Of a stretch of DNA of 64,000 bases, positions 27,360-37,862 are shown piece after piece (positions within the stretch are counted from its first letter, which is position 1; each line of letters opens with the position of its first letter). Under the pieces are notes generated by a model. That model ran no database searches. It saw only the letters and a program-made list of their open reading frames with translations, and was not told the DNA's origin. This DNA is from Hydrococcus rivularis NIES-593. GTDB taxonomy: Bacteria; Cyanobacteriota; Cyanobacteriia; Cyanobacteriales; Microcystaceae. Location of the stretch: assembly GCF_001904635.1 (NCBI RefSeq), contig NZ_MRCB01000005.1, positions 1 through 64,000 on the forward strand, written 5' to 3'. The position numbers and the translations under genes are program-made.

Positions 27360-27475
27360 ATACCATTTTTCATTCATTAATGACACAGATAGTCGATCGC
27401 CTTCACCCCCAACCCCTCTCCCAAACTGGGAGAGGGGAAAAAGATGTCGATCGCGAAAACCTGAAAATTGGTATT
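27360..27475. repeat. short mobile-like repeat, family II copy 1
   Basis: About 115 bp starting ATACCATTTTTCATTCATTA and ending CTGAAAATTGGTAT. The ends are imperfect inverted repeats (ATACCA-TTTTCA against its complement). The centre holds the hairpin CCCCTCTCCC-AAACT-GGGAGAGGGG and two ATGTCGATCG-like blocks. A second copy is at 60729. A TA dinucleotide borders both inner ends, as for IS630-type MITEs, but this is only suggestive. The rest of the 27282-27699 spacer shows no gene. Confidence 0.55.
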
Positions 27476-27699
27476 AGTCGTTTTGCAGATAGCTGGCTAT
27501 TTATAAATTTTTGTAAAGAAATTGAATAATTTACGCGATCGCTTCCAATACACCTATAGCAAGCTCAATAGTTTGAATTTTTGCTAAAGCATTTGGCAGT
27601 TAAGAAATTCTAGATTACGATTGAAACATATTATTGCAGTATGGGTATTCAAGCAAGCTATCTATTGCCGATTTTATTTTCCAAATTAACCGCTAAAAT

Positions 27700-28053
27700 A
27701 TGAACCATCAGCTGATTGCAATAGCGATTATTTCAATCTTGATTGGAATATCGTGTGGTATTTTAATTGCTATTTTAATCAAAATCATACGAAGAAAACA
27801 AGAAGTAGATAGTCTCATCCGTCCCCGCAATATTGTCGGTTTATTTGGCACGGTAGAAGTTCCTTTCGATCGAGATAGTAAAGGAAAAATTAGAGTCAAT
27901 ATCAAAGGCTCGATCGTTGATTTTATTGCCATGACCGATCGACCCATAACCTTAAATAAAGGAGATAAAGTTTTCATTGTAGAAATGAAAGATAGTCGAG
28001 TCTGGGTTATTCCGGCTGAGGATTTAAAACTTGGTTACGATTCAGAAAATTAA
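27700..28053 (+). CDS. NfeD-like membrane protein
   Basis: 117 residues: one N-terminal helix (IAIAIISILIGISCGILIA) and a small beta domain (GLFGTVEVPFDRDSKGKI, KGDKVFIVEMKDSRVWVIP) that fits the OB-fold of NfeD C-terminal domains. NfeD-type proteins are encoded beside flotillins and organise membrane microdomains with them. The two genes downstream are SPFH proteins at 39 and 35 bp spacing, so this looks like the first gene of an NfeD-flotillin operon. Confidence 0.7.
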   Translation: MNHQLIAIAIISILIGISCGILIAILIKIIRRKQEVDSLIRPRNIVGLFGTVEVPFDRDSKGKIRVNIKGSIVDFIAMTDRPITLNKGDKVFIVEMKDSRVWVIPAEDLKLGYDSEN

Positions 28054-28092
28054 AACTCACTCAAAAGCTTTACAGAAAAAGGAGTATTACCA

Positions 28093-29484
28093 GTGAAATT
28101 CAACCAGGAATTGAAATCATCCTTTGAAGAAAAAATGATAGTATTGCAACTAGCTCAGATCGAACAAAATTCGTCAATCAATCAGCCTAAAAATAGTTTT
28201 GACGGGTTATTTTTTACTAGCATTCCCATTGCTTTATTGATCTTTGGTGCTATCGGGACTGTTTGGTTTCTTAACTCATTTTTGTGTATTTGTAAGCCCA
28301 ATGAAGTTGTCATTATCTGCGGTAGAAAAAGACGATCTAAAGATGGGCAAGAAGTTGGGTATCGCGTCCTTTCAGGAGGGCGATCGATTCGGGTTCCAAT
28401 TATTGAAACCGTTAAGCGAATGGACGTAACGACTATGCCCATTAGAGTTGAAATTCGCAATGCTTATTCTAAGGGAGGAACGCCAATTAATATTCAGGCG
28501 ATCGCTAACGTAAAAATATCTAGCAATCCTGATGTAGTTGGCAATGCGATCGAACGATTTCTCGATCGCGATCGTTCGGAAATTATTCGCGTCGCCCAGG
28601 AAACTCTAGAAGGAAATTTACGCGGAGTTGTCGCCACTTTAACCCCAGAACAAGTCAATGAAGATCGCCTGAAATTTGCAGAAAGAATTACTTCGGGAGT
28701 CAGTAGCGATTTGATGAAACTGGGCTTAGAAATCGACACCCTAAAAATTCAAAATGTCTCTGATGATGTAGATTATTTAAATTCTCTGAGTCGAGAAAGA
28801 ATTGCTCAAATTATCCGCGATGCAGAAATTGCCGAATCAAACGCTCTCAGTGAAGCAGAACAAATCGAAGCCGAATGCGAAGAAAAAGCTGAAGTGGCTA
28901 AAACTCAGGATCGAATTATCATTCTAGAACAAGAAAACGACCTGCGGAAAGTTAAAGCAAAACTCGAACAACAAGCTAAAACCGAAGAAGAAATTACCAC
29001 TGCCGCAGCGAAAGAAAAACGTGCCAAAGTCGAACAAAAATTGCAAGCAATACGCGCAGAATTAGAACGCCTGCGACTGGAAGCCGATGAAGTTTTACCA
29101 GCCCAAGCACAAAAACAGGCACAAGAATTGCGGGCTAGAGGCGAAGCTTCCATCTTTGAAGAAAATGCCAAAGCAGCTGCATTAGTGACGGAAATGCTAT
29201 CGCAAGTTTGGCAAGAAACTGGTAGAGATACCTCAGAAATTTTCCTAATTCAGCAATTAGAAACTGTCCTAAAAGAAGCCGTCAAAATTCCCGGGCGACT
29301 GCATTTAGATAACATCAATGTTGTAGACAATGGCAACGGCAAATCGGTATCAACTCTCGTCAAAGTCTATCCAGAAATTGTCGCTCAGTTCCTAGAAAGC
29401 GTCAAACAAACCCTCGGCATCGATGTTGTTGGAACGCTGACTCGTAAAGATGAAAACGGACATCAGTTACCAGTAAATAAATAA
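28093..29484 (+). CDS. flotillin-like SPFH-domain protein 1
   Basis: 463 residues (GTG at 28093; the ATG at 28135 is an alternative that removes a poorly hydrophobic tail). A membrane segment (FFTSIPIALLIFGAIGTVWF) precedes the SPFH/band-7 domain (EVVIICGRKRRSKDGQEVGY, RMDVTTMPIRVEIRNAYSKG, then AIANVKISSNPDVVGNAIER). A long Glu/Ala/Lys-rich coiled coil covers about 225-350, and the C-terminus is typical of flotillins. It probably forms oligomeric membrane scaffolds. It is the tandem paralogue of the next gene. Confidence 0.87.
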   Translation: MKFNQELKSSFEEKMIVLQLAQIEQNSSINQPKNSFDGLFFTSIPIALLIFGAIGTVWFLNSFLCICKPNEVVIICGRKRRSKDGQEVGYRVLSGGRSIRVPIIETVKRMDVTTMPIRVEIRNAYSKGGTPINIQAIANVKISSNPDVVGNAIERFLDRDRSEIIRVAQETLEGNLRGVVATLTPEQVNEDRLKFAERITSGVSSDLMKLGLEIDTLKIQNVSDDVDYLNSLSRERIAQIIRDAEIAESNALSEAEQIEAECEEKAEVAKTQDRIIILEQENDLRKVKAKLEQQAKTEEEITTAAAKEKRAKVEQKLQAIRAELERLRLEADEVLPAQAQKQAQELRARGEASIFEENAKAAALVTEMLSQVWQETGRDTSEIFLIQQLETVLKEAVKIPGRLHLDNINVVDNGNGKSVSTLVKVYPEIVAQFLESVKQTLGIDVVGTLTRKDENGHQLPVNK

Positions 29485-29519
29485 CCAAAGACAAATGACC
29501 AAGGATAAATAACAAAACT

Positions 29520-30809
29520 ATGGATATTCTGGCAATTTTATTAGGAATTTTTGGTCTTGGTACGGGGACGGGATACTTCGTATTTCGGAACCTTTACTAC
29601 ATCTGCCAACCCAGCGAAGTTCTCATTTTTGCGGGTTCCAAAAAAAGAATTTCTAGCACTAAAGAGGTTGGCTATCGCTTAGTCAAAGGAGGAAGTAGCT
29701 TCCGTACTCCCTTACTAGAACAAGCTTTCCGCATGGATTTAACCAATATGATTATTGACCTCAAAGTGGTCAATGCTTACTCAAAAGGAGGAATTCCTCT
29801 GACAGTAGAAGGCGTAGCCAACATCAAAATTGCCGGAGAAGAACCGACCATTCACAATGCGATCGAACGCCTTCTCGGAAAAAGTCGCAAGGAAATCGAA
29901 CAGCTAGCCAAAGAAACGTTAGAGGGCAACTTACGAGGCGTATTAGCCAGTTTAACCCCCGAACAAGCTAATGAAGATCAGATTGCTTTTGCTAAAAGCT
30001 TACTAGAAGAAGCCGAAGATGACTTAGAAAAATTGGGCTTGGTTTTAGATAGCTTGCAAATTCAGAAAATCTCCGATGACGTGCGCTATCTCGATTCCAT
30101 TGGACGCAAACAACAAGCAGATTTGTTCCGGGATGCGCGAATTGCCGAGGCAAAAGCCAAGGCAGAATCGATTATCAAAGATTCTGCCAACAAGCGGGTT
30201 ACTGCCTTGCGACGCATTCAACGAGATTTAGAAGTTGCCAAAGCCGATGCCCAAAAACGGGTGCGAGATGCCCAGACGAAGCGAGTCGCCATGGTTGCCG
30301 AGGTAGAATCCGTCGTCTTGGCAGAAATCGCGCGAGTGCAAGCAGAAGTTGCCGTACAAACCGAACGAATTAAGCAAGTCGAACAGCAACTACAGGCAGA
30401 TATCGTTGCCCCAGCAGAAGCGGAATGCAAGCGGGCAATTGCTAAAGCCCAGGGAAAGGCAGCAAAAATTGTCGAAGAAGGCAAAGCACAAGCAGAAGGG
30501 GCAAAACGCCTAGCCCAATCGTGGCAAGCAGCGGGGACGAGTGCCAAGGAAATCTACCTTTTGCAAAAACTAGAAGTCTTGATGAAGATGATGGCAGCCA
30601 GCGTACCCGAAGTCGAGGTACAAAACGTAACGGTTATCGATGGCAACGATGGTAAGAATGTTGCCAAAATTGCCTCTTTTGCCGAACAGTTGCGCCAGGC
30701 AACAGGAGTAGACTTAGTGCAGCTGGCAAATCGGATAGCCGGGGAGAAGACTTCAAGTCAAGAAGTCTTGACGCAACAGCCTCCCAATTTTAAAACCTTA
30801 AAACCATAA
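29520..30809 (+). CDS. flotillin-like SPFH-domain protein 2
   Basis: 429 residues with the same plan as the preceding gene: N-terminal hydrophobic segment (LAILLGIFGLGTGTGYFVF), SPFH domain (EVLIFAGSKKRISSTKEVGY, RMDLTNMIIDLKVVNAYSKG), long coiled coil rich in Ala/Glu/Lys (about 200-340) and a flotillin C-terminus. The shared EVGYR, GGxSxRxP and NAYSKGG blocks show that the two arose by duplication and may co-assemble. The spacing to the previous stop is 35 bp. Confidence 0.87.
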   Translation: MDILAILLGIFGLGTGTGYFVFRNLYYICQPSEVLIFAGSKKRISSTKEVGYRLVKGGSSFRTPLLEQAFRMDLTNMIIDLKVVNAYSKGGIPLTVEGVANIKIAGEEPTIHNAIERLLGKSRKEIEQLAKETLEGNLRGVLASLTPEQANEDQIAFAKSLLEEAEDDLEKLGLVLDSLQIQKISDDVRYLDSIGRKQQADLFRDARIAEAKAKAESIIKDSANKRVTALRRIQRDLEVAKADAQKRVRDAQTKRVAMVAEVESVVLAEIARVQAEVAVQTERIKQVEQQLQADIVAPAEAECKRAIAKAQGKAAKIVEEGKAQAEGAKRLAQSWQAAGTSAKEIYLLQKLEVLMKMMAASVPEVEVQNVTVIDGNDGKNVAKIASFAEQLRQATGVDLVQLANRIAGEKTSSQEVLTQQPPNFKTLKP

Positions 30810-30818
30810 GCGGGTTTA

Positions 30819-30848
30819 GTAGGGGTGGGTTTTGAAACCCGCCCCTGC
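30819..30848. repeat. 12-bp hairpin behind the flotillin operon
   Basis: AGGGGTGGGTTT and AAACCCGCCCCT pair across a two-base turn, with one G-T pair. It lies 10 bp after the stop of the second flotillin gene and may end the transcript, although no T-tract follows. Text of this type (GTAGGGG...CCCCTAC) is also a common dispersed cyanobacterial repeat. Confidence 0.55.
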
Positions 30849-30978
30849 CAAAATTAGATGATAATGTTTCAAAGCGATCGCGGGAATAGGAAAAGTTAAA
30901 CTCATCCTCTTATCTTAGCACGTTCGATATCACGTATTTTGTGATTTGTCAATAGCTATTAGCACAAAGAACCAATGA

Positions 30979-32778
30979 CTATTGACAGTAATAAAGACTG
31001 TAGTGATAGCCATAGACCTTACGTTTAAAATTGAGGTCTCGATCGCAGTTGATGGCTTTTAATGCCTCTTGAGAAGTCGGAAAATTAACCAGCCACAATT
31101 GAAAAGGACGGGCAAGTTGCGGTAGCACTTGATGAAGCGTTTGAGATGCCGTTGGGATATCTTCGTTTGTTTGGTGGGCTAAAAGAAACTGGGGAGAATC
31201 AGCAATCGAATTTGGCGACGATCGCGCCATCCGCTTTTTCATTCTCTCAAACTCCCAAGCCAATCCCATGATTTCTCCCGTTTGTTCGTGGGTTTTGTGA
31301 AGGTTGGCGATGAAGATGGGCGTATCTGGAGAGACGAGTCGATGTGCTTCGAGCATGGTAGCAACGACGAAATCGGGGCGATCGGGTTTCTGAAAACCAA
31401 AATCGCCAACAACCGTCAGTCCGCCCAATAAACTCATTAACAAGACGACGACAACGGCACCTTTGCCTTGCGCGGGAAAATAGCGAGAAAGCTTAAAAGC
31501 AAGTCGTTTCTTCGGAGATTGTTGCCAAATTTGGGCGAGTACGGCTGCCATCAACAAGATAACCGCAGGAAAATAGATAAATTGGTAGCGAGCAGCCAAC
31601 GATAAATCCGTGCCCAGGATATAAGTGACGAGCAAAATTAACGCGATCGCGCCGACGATACATCCCTCGAAAATCTTCATCTCCAAACGACTTGAATGCC
31701 CCTGGATTGGCGCTCGTAAGTAGCGAGCGATCGCTGGCATCAACCAGCAGAGAAACAACAAGATAACAACAGCCGACGTTATAGTGACCGGGCGAGGCGT
31801 TCCCTCTACAGGAAGCAGAAAAAGCATCGTGATTATCCACAGCAGAAGTCGCCCGATTGGTTCGAGAAAAGCTATCCCTAAATGTTCGCCCCGATAAATC
31901 CAATCGACCAGCTTATTTTCAGGGATGGTGCGCCAAGCCGACAGCCAAACAGCGCCTCCTATCGCCGTCCCCGCCACAGCAGCGTAAATCCTCAACCAAT
32001 GGGAAGGAAATAACGCCGCCCAACCCGACTTTTTAATCGTTTCTATTTTTAAATCTACCAGCCAAACTCCTATTAGAACTAGCATCTGAGCCATCAAGGT
32101 CAGGGCAAAAAAATAATGGGTAGCAATCCCCAAACTGTTGACTGCCACCCAAACCAAGACAATCCATATCGGTAAAGGAATGCGATCTCGAACGTGTCGC
32201 ACGGCAACGATAAGGCAGACAAGCGAGGCAATAATCCATAGAATAGAGATGGTATAGTGGCGAGCTTCTTGCGCTAAATAGATCCCGAAAGGAGAAACAG
32301 CCATCAAAGCCGCAGCCAACTGAGCGACTAACAGCGAACGAAACGCCAGCCACCCCAAACCGAACGCAGCAGGAATTGAAACAACCCCGAATAGAGCGCT
32401 CGGCGATCGCGCCGCCCACAGAGAAACTAAACTGCCTTCACTAGAAAAAAGCTTCAGCCACAGATGGGTTAGTACGAAGTAGAGAGGCGGATGGGTACTT
32501 TCCGCCATCAAGCGATCGATAACATCTCCCGGCTGAGTCGTTCCAGTGACTTGTAGCGGCTGCAACAGTTCTTGCGCAGAAATGATGCGATCGAGAGGAA
32601 CTGTCCGAAAACTATGACCTAGACTGAAAACAATCGTTGCCCATTCATCAGACCAAGGAGGCTTGAACCCCAAATGGTAAAAGCGCAATCCAGTTCCGAT
32701 CGCCAGCCACCCTAAAAACAACCATATATGCAACCAAGCATTCCTATTTTTCAATCTGGACGGGGTTAAGCTTGCCAT
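30979..32778 (-). CDS. GT39/PMT-type membrane glycosyltransferase
   Basis: A large polytopic protein with about 11-12 hydrophobic helices. The first periplasmic loop contains the acidic motif of GT-C glycosyltransferases (FKPPWSDEWATIVFSLGHSF), and HPPLYFVLTHLWLKLF follows, typical of PMT/ArnT/cyanobacterial GT39 proteins. It transfers a sugar from a lipid-phosphate donor at the outer face of the membrane; donor and acceptor are unknown. I start at ATG 32778 (599 residues). The frame is open to a TTG at 32886, but the extra residues are hydrophilic and unlike the family. Confidence 0.8.
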   Translation of the reverse strand: MASLTPSRLKNRNAWLHIWLFLGWLAIGTGLRFYHLGFKPPWSDEWATIVFSLGHSFRTVPLDRIISAQELLQPLQVTGTTQPGDVIDRLMAESTHPPLYFVLTHLWLKLFSSEGSLVSLWAARSPSALFGVVSIPAAFGLGWLAFRSLLVAQLAAALMAVSPFGIYLAQEARHYTISILWIIASLVCLIVAVRHVRDRIPLPIWIVLVWVAVNSLGIATHYFFALTLMAQMLVLIGVWLVDLKIETIKKSGWAALFPSHWLRIYAAVAGTAIGGAVWLSAWRTIPENKLVDWIYRGEHLGIAFLEPIGRLLLWIITMLFLLPVEGTPRPVTITSAVVILLFLCWLMPAIARYLRAPIQGHSSRLEMKIFEGCIVGAIALILLVTYILGTDLSLAARYQFIYFPAVILLMAAVLAQIWQQSPKKRLAFKLSRYFPAQGKGAVVVVLLMSLLGGLTVVGDFGFQKPDRPDFVVATMLEAHRLVSPDTPIFIANLHKTHEQTGEIMGLAWEFERMKKRMARSSPNSIADSPQFLLAHQTNEDIPTASQTLHQVLPQLARPFQLWLVNFPTSQEALKAINCDRDLNFKRKVYGYHYSLYYCQ

Positions 32779-32953
32779 ATTCCGAATCTGGGACAGAACT
32801 GTCGATCCATTGTAGAGGCTATTGATGACCCTCTCTGCGCTAAGATCGTTCCCTTGTTCCCTATCTGATTTAAGCTTTTCCTCCAATCTAAATCGGTCGA
32901 GTCTCCTTAGAATGATGGTTAGGGGACAACCCTTGTATTCGTTTTGAGAGGAA

Positions 32954-35056
32954 ATGACTGGTTATGTCTTGCCCGGCAAAAGTTTTCCCATAGGCGCTAC
33001 CGTGTATGCCGATGGGGTGAACTTTTGTATTTTTTCCAAACATGCTACGAGGATCGAGTTATTGCTATTTGACGAACCCAACGACCCAAAACCCGCCCGC
33101 GTTATCGCACTCGACCCCAAACGCAACAAAACCTTTCACTACTGGCACGTTTTCGTTCGAGGCATTGGCGCGGGACAGATTTATGCCTATCGAGCTTACG
33201 GTCCTTTTGAGCCAGAAAACGGACATCGATTTGATGGCAACAAAGTCCTGCTCGATCCCTACGCGCGGGCGATCGCGGGAGAGGAAATTTACGATCGCCA
33301 AGCAGCGATTGACAAGGGCGATAATTGCGATCGCGCCTTGCGAGGTGTCGTCTTCGATCCGAACACCTACGATTGGGAGGGCGATCGTCCCCTGCGTCAT
33401 CCCTATGCCAACAGCGTTATCTACGAAATGCACGTAAGCGGTTTCACTCGCCATCCCGATTCGAGCATCGCACCAGAAAAGCGCGGGACATTTGCGGGAT
33501 TAATCGAGAAAATTCCCTATCTCAAAGACTTGGGGATTACGGCAGTAGAGCTACTGCCCATCCATTATTTTGACATTGAAGATGCGCCGCCGGGACATGA
33601 CAACTATTGGGGTTACAGTACCATTGCCTTTTTTGCTCCCCATCGGAGTTACAGTTCTCGCCGCGATCCTCTCGGACCCATCGATGAATTTCGGGATCTG
33701 GTCAAGGCGCTGCATCGCGCCGGAATTGAAGTGATTCTCGATGTCGTCTTCAACCATACGGCAGAGGGGAATCAAGAGGGACCGACCCTCTCGTTTCGCG
33801 GCTTAGACAACTCAATTTACTACATTCTAGAAGAGGACGATCTTGCCGAATACAGCAACTATAGCGGCTGCGGCAATACCTTTAAAGCCAATCACCCCAT
33901 CGCTGGCGAATTGATCTTAGACTGCTTGCGCTATTGGGTTGCCGAAATGCACGTCGATGGGTTTCGCTTTGACTTGGCATCGGTATTATCGAGAGATACC
34001 TCTGGTTGTGCCCCGCGCGACTATCCGAAAACGCGAGAAATTCTCTGGGCGATCGAATCCGATCCGGTTTTAGCAGGCACGAAACTGATCGCGGAAGCTT
34101 GGGATGCTGCGGGATTGTATCAAGTCGGGACGTTTATTGGCTTTGCCGATTGGTTCTCCGAGTGGAACGGACCTTTTCGAGACGACGTGCGTCGCTTTGT
34201 CAGGAACGATTCGGGAACAGTTGACAAGTTAGCCCAAAGAATTCTCGCCAGTCCCGATATCTACCCACGACGGGATATCGATGTCAACCGCAGCATTAAT
34301 TTTGTTACCTGTCACGATGGCTTTACTCTCAACGATCTCGTTTCTTATAACGAAAAACACAACGAAGCCAATGGGGAAAACAATCGAGATGGTTCCGATC
34401 GCAACTTTAGCTGGAATTGTGGACAGGAAGGAGAAACAGACGATCCCCAAATCCAAGCGCTGCGTTTGCGTCAGATAAAAAATCTGCTGACGATCCTATT
34501 TATTTCTCAAGGTACGCCCATGTTATTGATGGGAGACGAAGTGCGGCGATCGCAAAAAGGTAACAATAACGCCTACTGCCAAGATAACGAATTGAGTTGG
34601 TTTGACTGGAGTGCCGTCGAAAAAGAAACCGATCTATTGCGCTATGTTAAGGGACTCATCAAGTTAGTTCAGTCTTTCAAAATCTTTCAAGAGGAACGCC
34701 TTCTAGAGGTGGCGAGCGAAACTCACAAACCCCATCTGGTTTGGCATGGAGTCAAATTGGGACAGCCAGATTGGGGATATGATTCCCATAGCTTAGCGTT
34801 TACGCTGCGCCACCCAGCAGCAGACGAACGCTTGCACGTAATGCTCAATGCTTACTGGGAAGCCTTGACCTTTGAATTGCCCTTGCTGGGATACTGCGAT
34901 GGCTGGCATCGAATTATCGATACATCTTTAGCTTCACCCGACGATTTGTGCGATCCCAAAACCGCGCCGCCTGTTAGAGGAGAACAATATCAAGTTATGG
35001 CGCGATCGACGGTGATTCTTATGGTCAAGCCAATCGATCGTTGCGATCTTGTCTAG
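32954..35056 (+). CDS. glgX: glycogen debranching enzyme (isoamylase type)
   Basis: GlgX hydrolyses alpha-1,6 branches of glycogen after phosphorylase trimming. The 700 residues contain an N-terminal CBM48 (LPGKSFPIGATVYADGVNFC), and a GH13 barrel: VILDVVFNHTAEGNQEGP, the nucleophile Asp in GFRFDLASVLSRD, the acid/base Glu in LIAEAWDAAGLYQVG, and FVTCHDGFTLNDLVSYNEKH with NEANGENNRDG. The length is in the GlgX range. No glycogen genes are adjacent; eno follows 79 bp downstream on the same strand. Confidence 0.95.
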   Translation: MTGYVLPGKSFPIGATVYADGVNFCIFSKHATRIELLLFDEPNDPKPARVIALDPKRNKTFHYWHVFVRGIGAGQIYAYRAYGPFEPENGHRFDGNKVLLDPYARAIAGEEIYDRQAAIDKGDNCDRALRGVVFDPNTYDWEGDRPLRHPYANSVIYEMHVSGFTRHPDSSIAPEKRGTFAGLIEKIPYLKDLGITAVELLPIHYFDIEDAPPGHDNYWGYSTIAFFAPHRSYSSRRDPLGPIDEFRDLVKALHRAGIEVILDVVFNHTAEGNQEGPTLSFRGLDNSIYYILEEDDLAEYSNYSGCGNTFKANHPIAGELILDCLRYWVAEMHVDGFRFDLASVLSRDTSGCAPRDYPKTREILWAIESDPVLAGTKLIAEAWDAAGLYQVGTFIGFADWFSEWNGPFRDDVRRFVRNDSGTVDKLAQRILASPDIYPRRDIDVNRSINFVTCHDGFTLNDLVSYNEKHNEANGENNRDGSDRNFSWNCGQEGETDDPQIQALRLRQIKNLLTILFISQGTPMLLMGDEVRRSQKGNNNAYCQDNELSWFDWSAVEKETDLLRYVKGLIKLVQSFKIFQEERLLEVASETHKPHLVWHGVKLGQPDWGYDSHSLAFTLRHPAADERLHVMLNAYWEALTFELPLLGYCDGWHRIIDTSLASPDDLCDPKTAPPVRGEQYQVMARSTVILMVKPIDRCDLV

Positions 35057-35081
35057 TTTCAGAGAAACAATAATCAATTAG

Positions 35082-36431
<1,350 letters not shown>

Positions 36432-36464
36432 TCGGCGAGAAAGGATAATTAGTTGTCATTCCCA

Positions 36465-36561
36465 ACGAAGTTAGAGAGACTCCGCCGTCTCACGGCGGAG
36501 CCTCAACGAACGGCTTGAGTAGGCGAACTTCTTCGCCCACCGCGTCCTCCTCTAACTTCGT
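36465..36561. repeat. 97-bp cloverleaf-like inverted-repeat element
   Basis: Outer arms ACGAAGTTAGAG (36465-36476) and CTCTAACTTCGT (36550-36561) pair perfectly over 12 bp. Between them are three hairpins: CTCCGCCGT-CTC-ACGGCGGAG (36480-36500), CTCAA-8 nt-TTGAG (36502-36519), and GGCGAA-CTTC-TTCGCC (36522-36537). It starts 33 bp after the eno stop. It is not a tRNA: arm lengths and conserved T-loop bases do not fit. It may be a mobile structured repeat or a complex transcript end. Confidence 0.65.
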
Positions 36562-36607
36562 GAAGAATCTACTAGAGCCTTCGCTTCACTGCCTTGCACT
36601 CGGCATG

Positions 36608-36762
36608 CTAGTTGAGTGACAAAACTCAAATCGCCCTCACCCCAACCCCTCTCCCGCTCTGGGAGAGTAGCTCTCAACTTAAGACTTTTGCCTGAAGTCC
36701 CTTCGCCCCTTGTGGGAGAAGGGATTTAGGGATGAGGGGACAAAGATTTGTCAGTCAACCAG
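36608..36762. mobile_element. 155-bp MITE-like element, copy 1
   Basis: Bounded by CTAGTTGAGTGACAAA and its near-complement TTTGTCAGTCAACCAG. The flanking 9-mers CTCGGCATG and ATCGGTATG agree at 7 of 9 positions, as expected for an old target-site duplication. Inside are CCCTCACCCCAACCCCTCTC and the partly complementary GGGATTTAGGGATGAGGGG, so the whole unit can fold on itself. There is no coding capacity. The copy at 53578 has the same length and about 90% identity. Confidence 0.75.
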
Positions 36763-36819
36763 ATCGGTATGAGACAACGCTCTTTCGATCGGTATTCAAC
36801 CTAACCTGATATAAGATAC

Positions 36820-36849
36820 AAAAACTCCAAGATTGCATCAATCCTGGAG
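36820..36849 (-). terminator. rho-independent terminator for gatC
   Basis: Minus strand: CTCCAGGATTG, loop ATG, CAATCTTGGAG (11-bp stem with one mismatch), then five T and G. It sits 34 bp beyond the gatC stop, in the right orientation to end the gatC transcript. Confidence 0.7.
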
Positions 36850-36882
36850 CTAAAATTTTATCGGGAAAATAAAATCCCCCTG

Positions 36883-37179
36883 CTATTGCTCATCGCTATT
36901 GAGAATCTGTGGAACTCGAAAGAAGTCTCCTTCGATTTCTGGGGCTTGTTTAAGCAGTGCTTCTCGATTGGAATATGGGATCGTCTCATCGGGACGAGCG
37001 ACATTGCTGATTTCAATGGCTCTGGTTGTTGGCGGCACATTTTTGGTATCTAACTCGCTAAGCTGTTCAAAATACTCCAAAATGCTACTGAGTTGAGTCG
37101 CAAATTGCTCTTCTTCTTCAGGAGTAATTTCTAGGCGAGCTAAATGAGCAATTTTTTGAACTTGTTGGCGATCGAGCAT
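36883..37179 (-). CDS. gatC: Asp-tRNA(Asn)/Glu-tRNA(Gln) amidotransferase subunit C
   Basis: GatC stabilises GatA in the GatCAB complex that amidates mischarged Glu-tRNA(Gln) and Asp-tRNA(Asn). 98 residues with the family pattern [20 protein letters not shown] at the start, [17 protein letters not shown] in the middle, then TTRAIEI, ARPDE and the C-terminal [11 protein letters not shown]. Length and composition are normal. gatA and gatB are not in the window. The upstream neighbour on the strand is ycf3, about 59 bp away. Confidence 0.95.
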   Translation of the reverse strand: MLDRQQVQKIAHLARLEITPEEEEQFATQLSSILEYFEQLSELDTKNVPPTTRAIEISNVARPDETIPYSNREALLKQAPEIEGDFFRVPQILNSDEQ

Positions 37180-37238
37180 TGTTTTGTGATTAGTTATTGG
37201 TTAGTAGTTAATCGTATTTATCGCTTATCCCTCATCTT

Positions 37239-37760
37239 CTAGAAATAGACATCCATTTCGGAGCGTCCTGTAGTCTTTAGCCAATTTTGTGCTTCTATGT
37301 AGTTATTGGGAGCAAGGCGAATAGCCTGTTTCCAATATTCAGCCGCTTTGTCAAAAAATGCTTCGGCTTCTTGAGGTTGTCCGGCTTCTTTGGCTTTTTC
37401 ACCTTCATAGTGATAAATAACGGCAATATTGTTCAATGCTGAAGGCATGCGGGGATTGAGTTCGATCGCTTGGTGATAATACTCTAGCGCTCGATCGCGC
37501 TCTCCGTTACTTGCATAGATCAAGCCCATATTATAAAGAATGTAGCTGCGATCGGTCGGGTCTTCCTCTAGCTTGAGAGCTTCGTTGTAGTTTTCTAAAG
37601 CTTCGGCATATTCTCCTTCCGCTTGAGCGGACATTCCATCGCGATAATAAACGAAGGCTTCTTTTGCTTTTTGATTAGCCGGCAAAATTTTTAGCAGAAT
37701 ATCTGCCATTACTGTGAAGCTTTTGTCAATAAAATTGTCGTTGCGTTGGGTGCGTGGCAT
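37239..37760 (-). CDS. ycf3: photosystem I assembly protein Ycf3
   Basis: Ycf3 is a thylakoid-peripheral TPR protein that helps assemble PsaA/PsaB. The 173 residues start with the conserved [20 protein letters not shown]. Three TPR units follow: [40 protein letters not shown] and [20 protein letters not shown]. The C-terminus [15 protein letters not shown] is also typical. This gene alone assigns the window to an oxygenic phototroph. It is divergent from the membrane protein pair at 37863. Confidence 0.97.
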   Translation of the reverse strand: MPRTQRNDNFIDKSFTVMADILLKILPANQKAKEAFVYYRDGMSAQAEGEYAEALENYNEALKLEEDPTDRSYILYNMGLIYASNGERDRALEYYHQAIELNPRMPSALNNIAVIYHYEGEKAKEAGQPQEAEAFFDKAAEYWKQAIRLAPNNYIEAQNWLKTTGRSEMDVYF

Positions 37761-37862
37761 GGCTAAACGCTAATGATGAGTATTTATAGTTAATCCTAAA
37801 CTAGAAATTAGCACGCGATCGCGTGCAATGGTTTAAAGTTATCTCTATTTTGTATTTGTAGA

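Noticed and set aside
36465-36561. tRNA gene
   Set aside because: The cloverleaf has wrong arm lengths, no T-loop GTTCxA and no anticodon stem of 5 bp with a 7-base loop in the right place.
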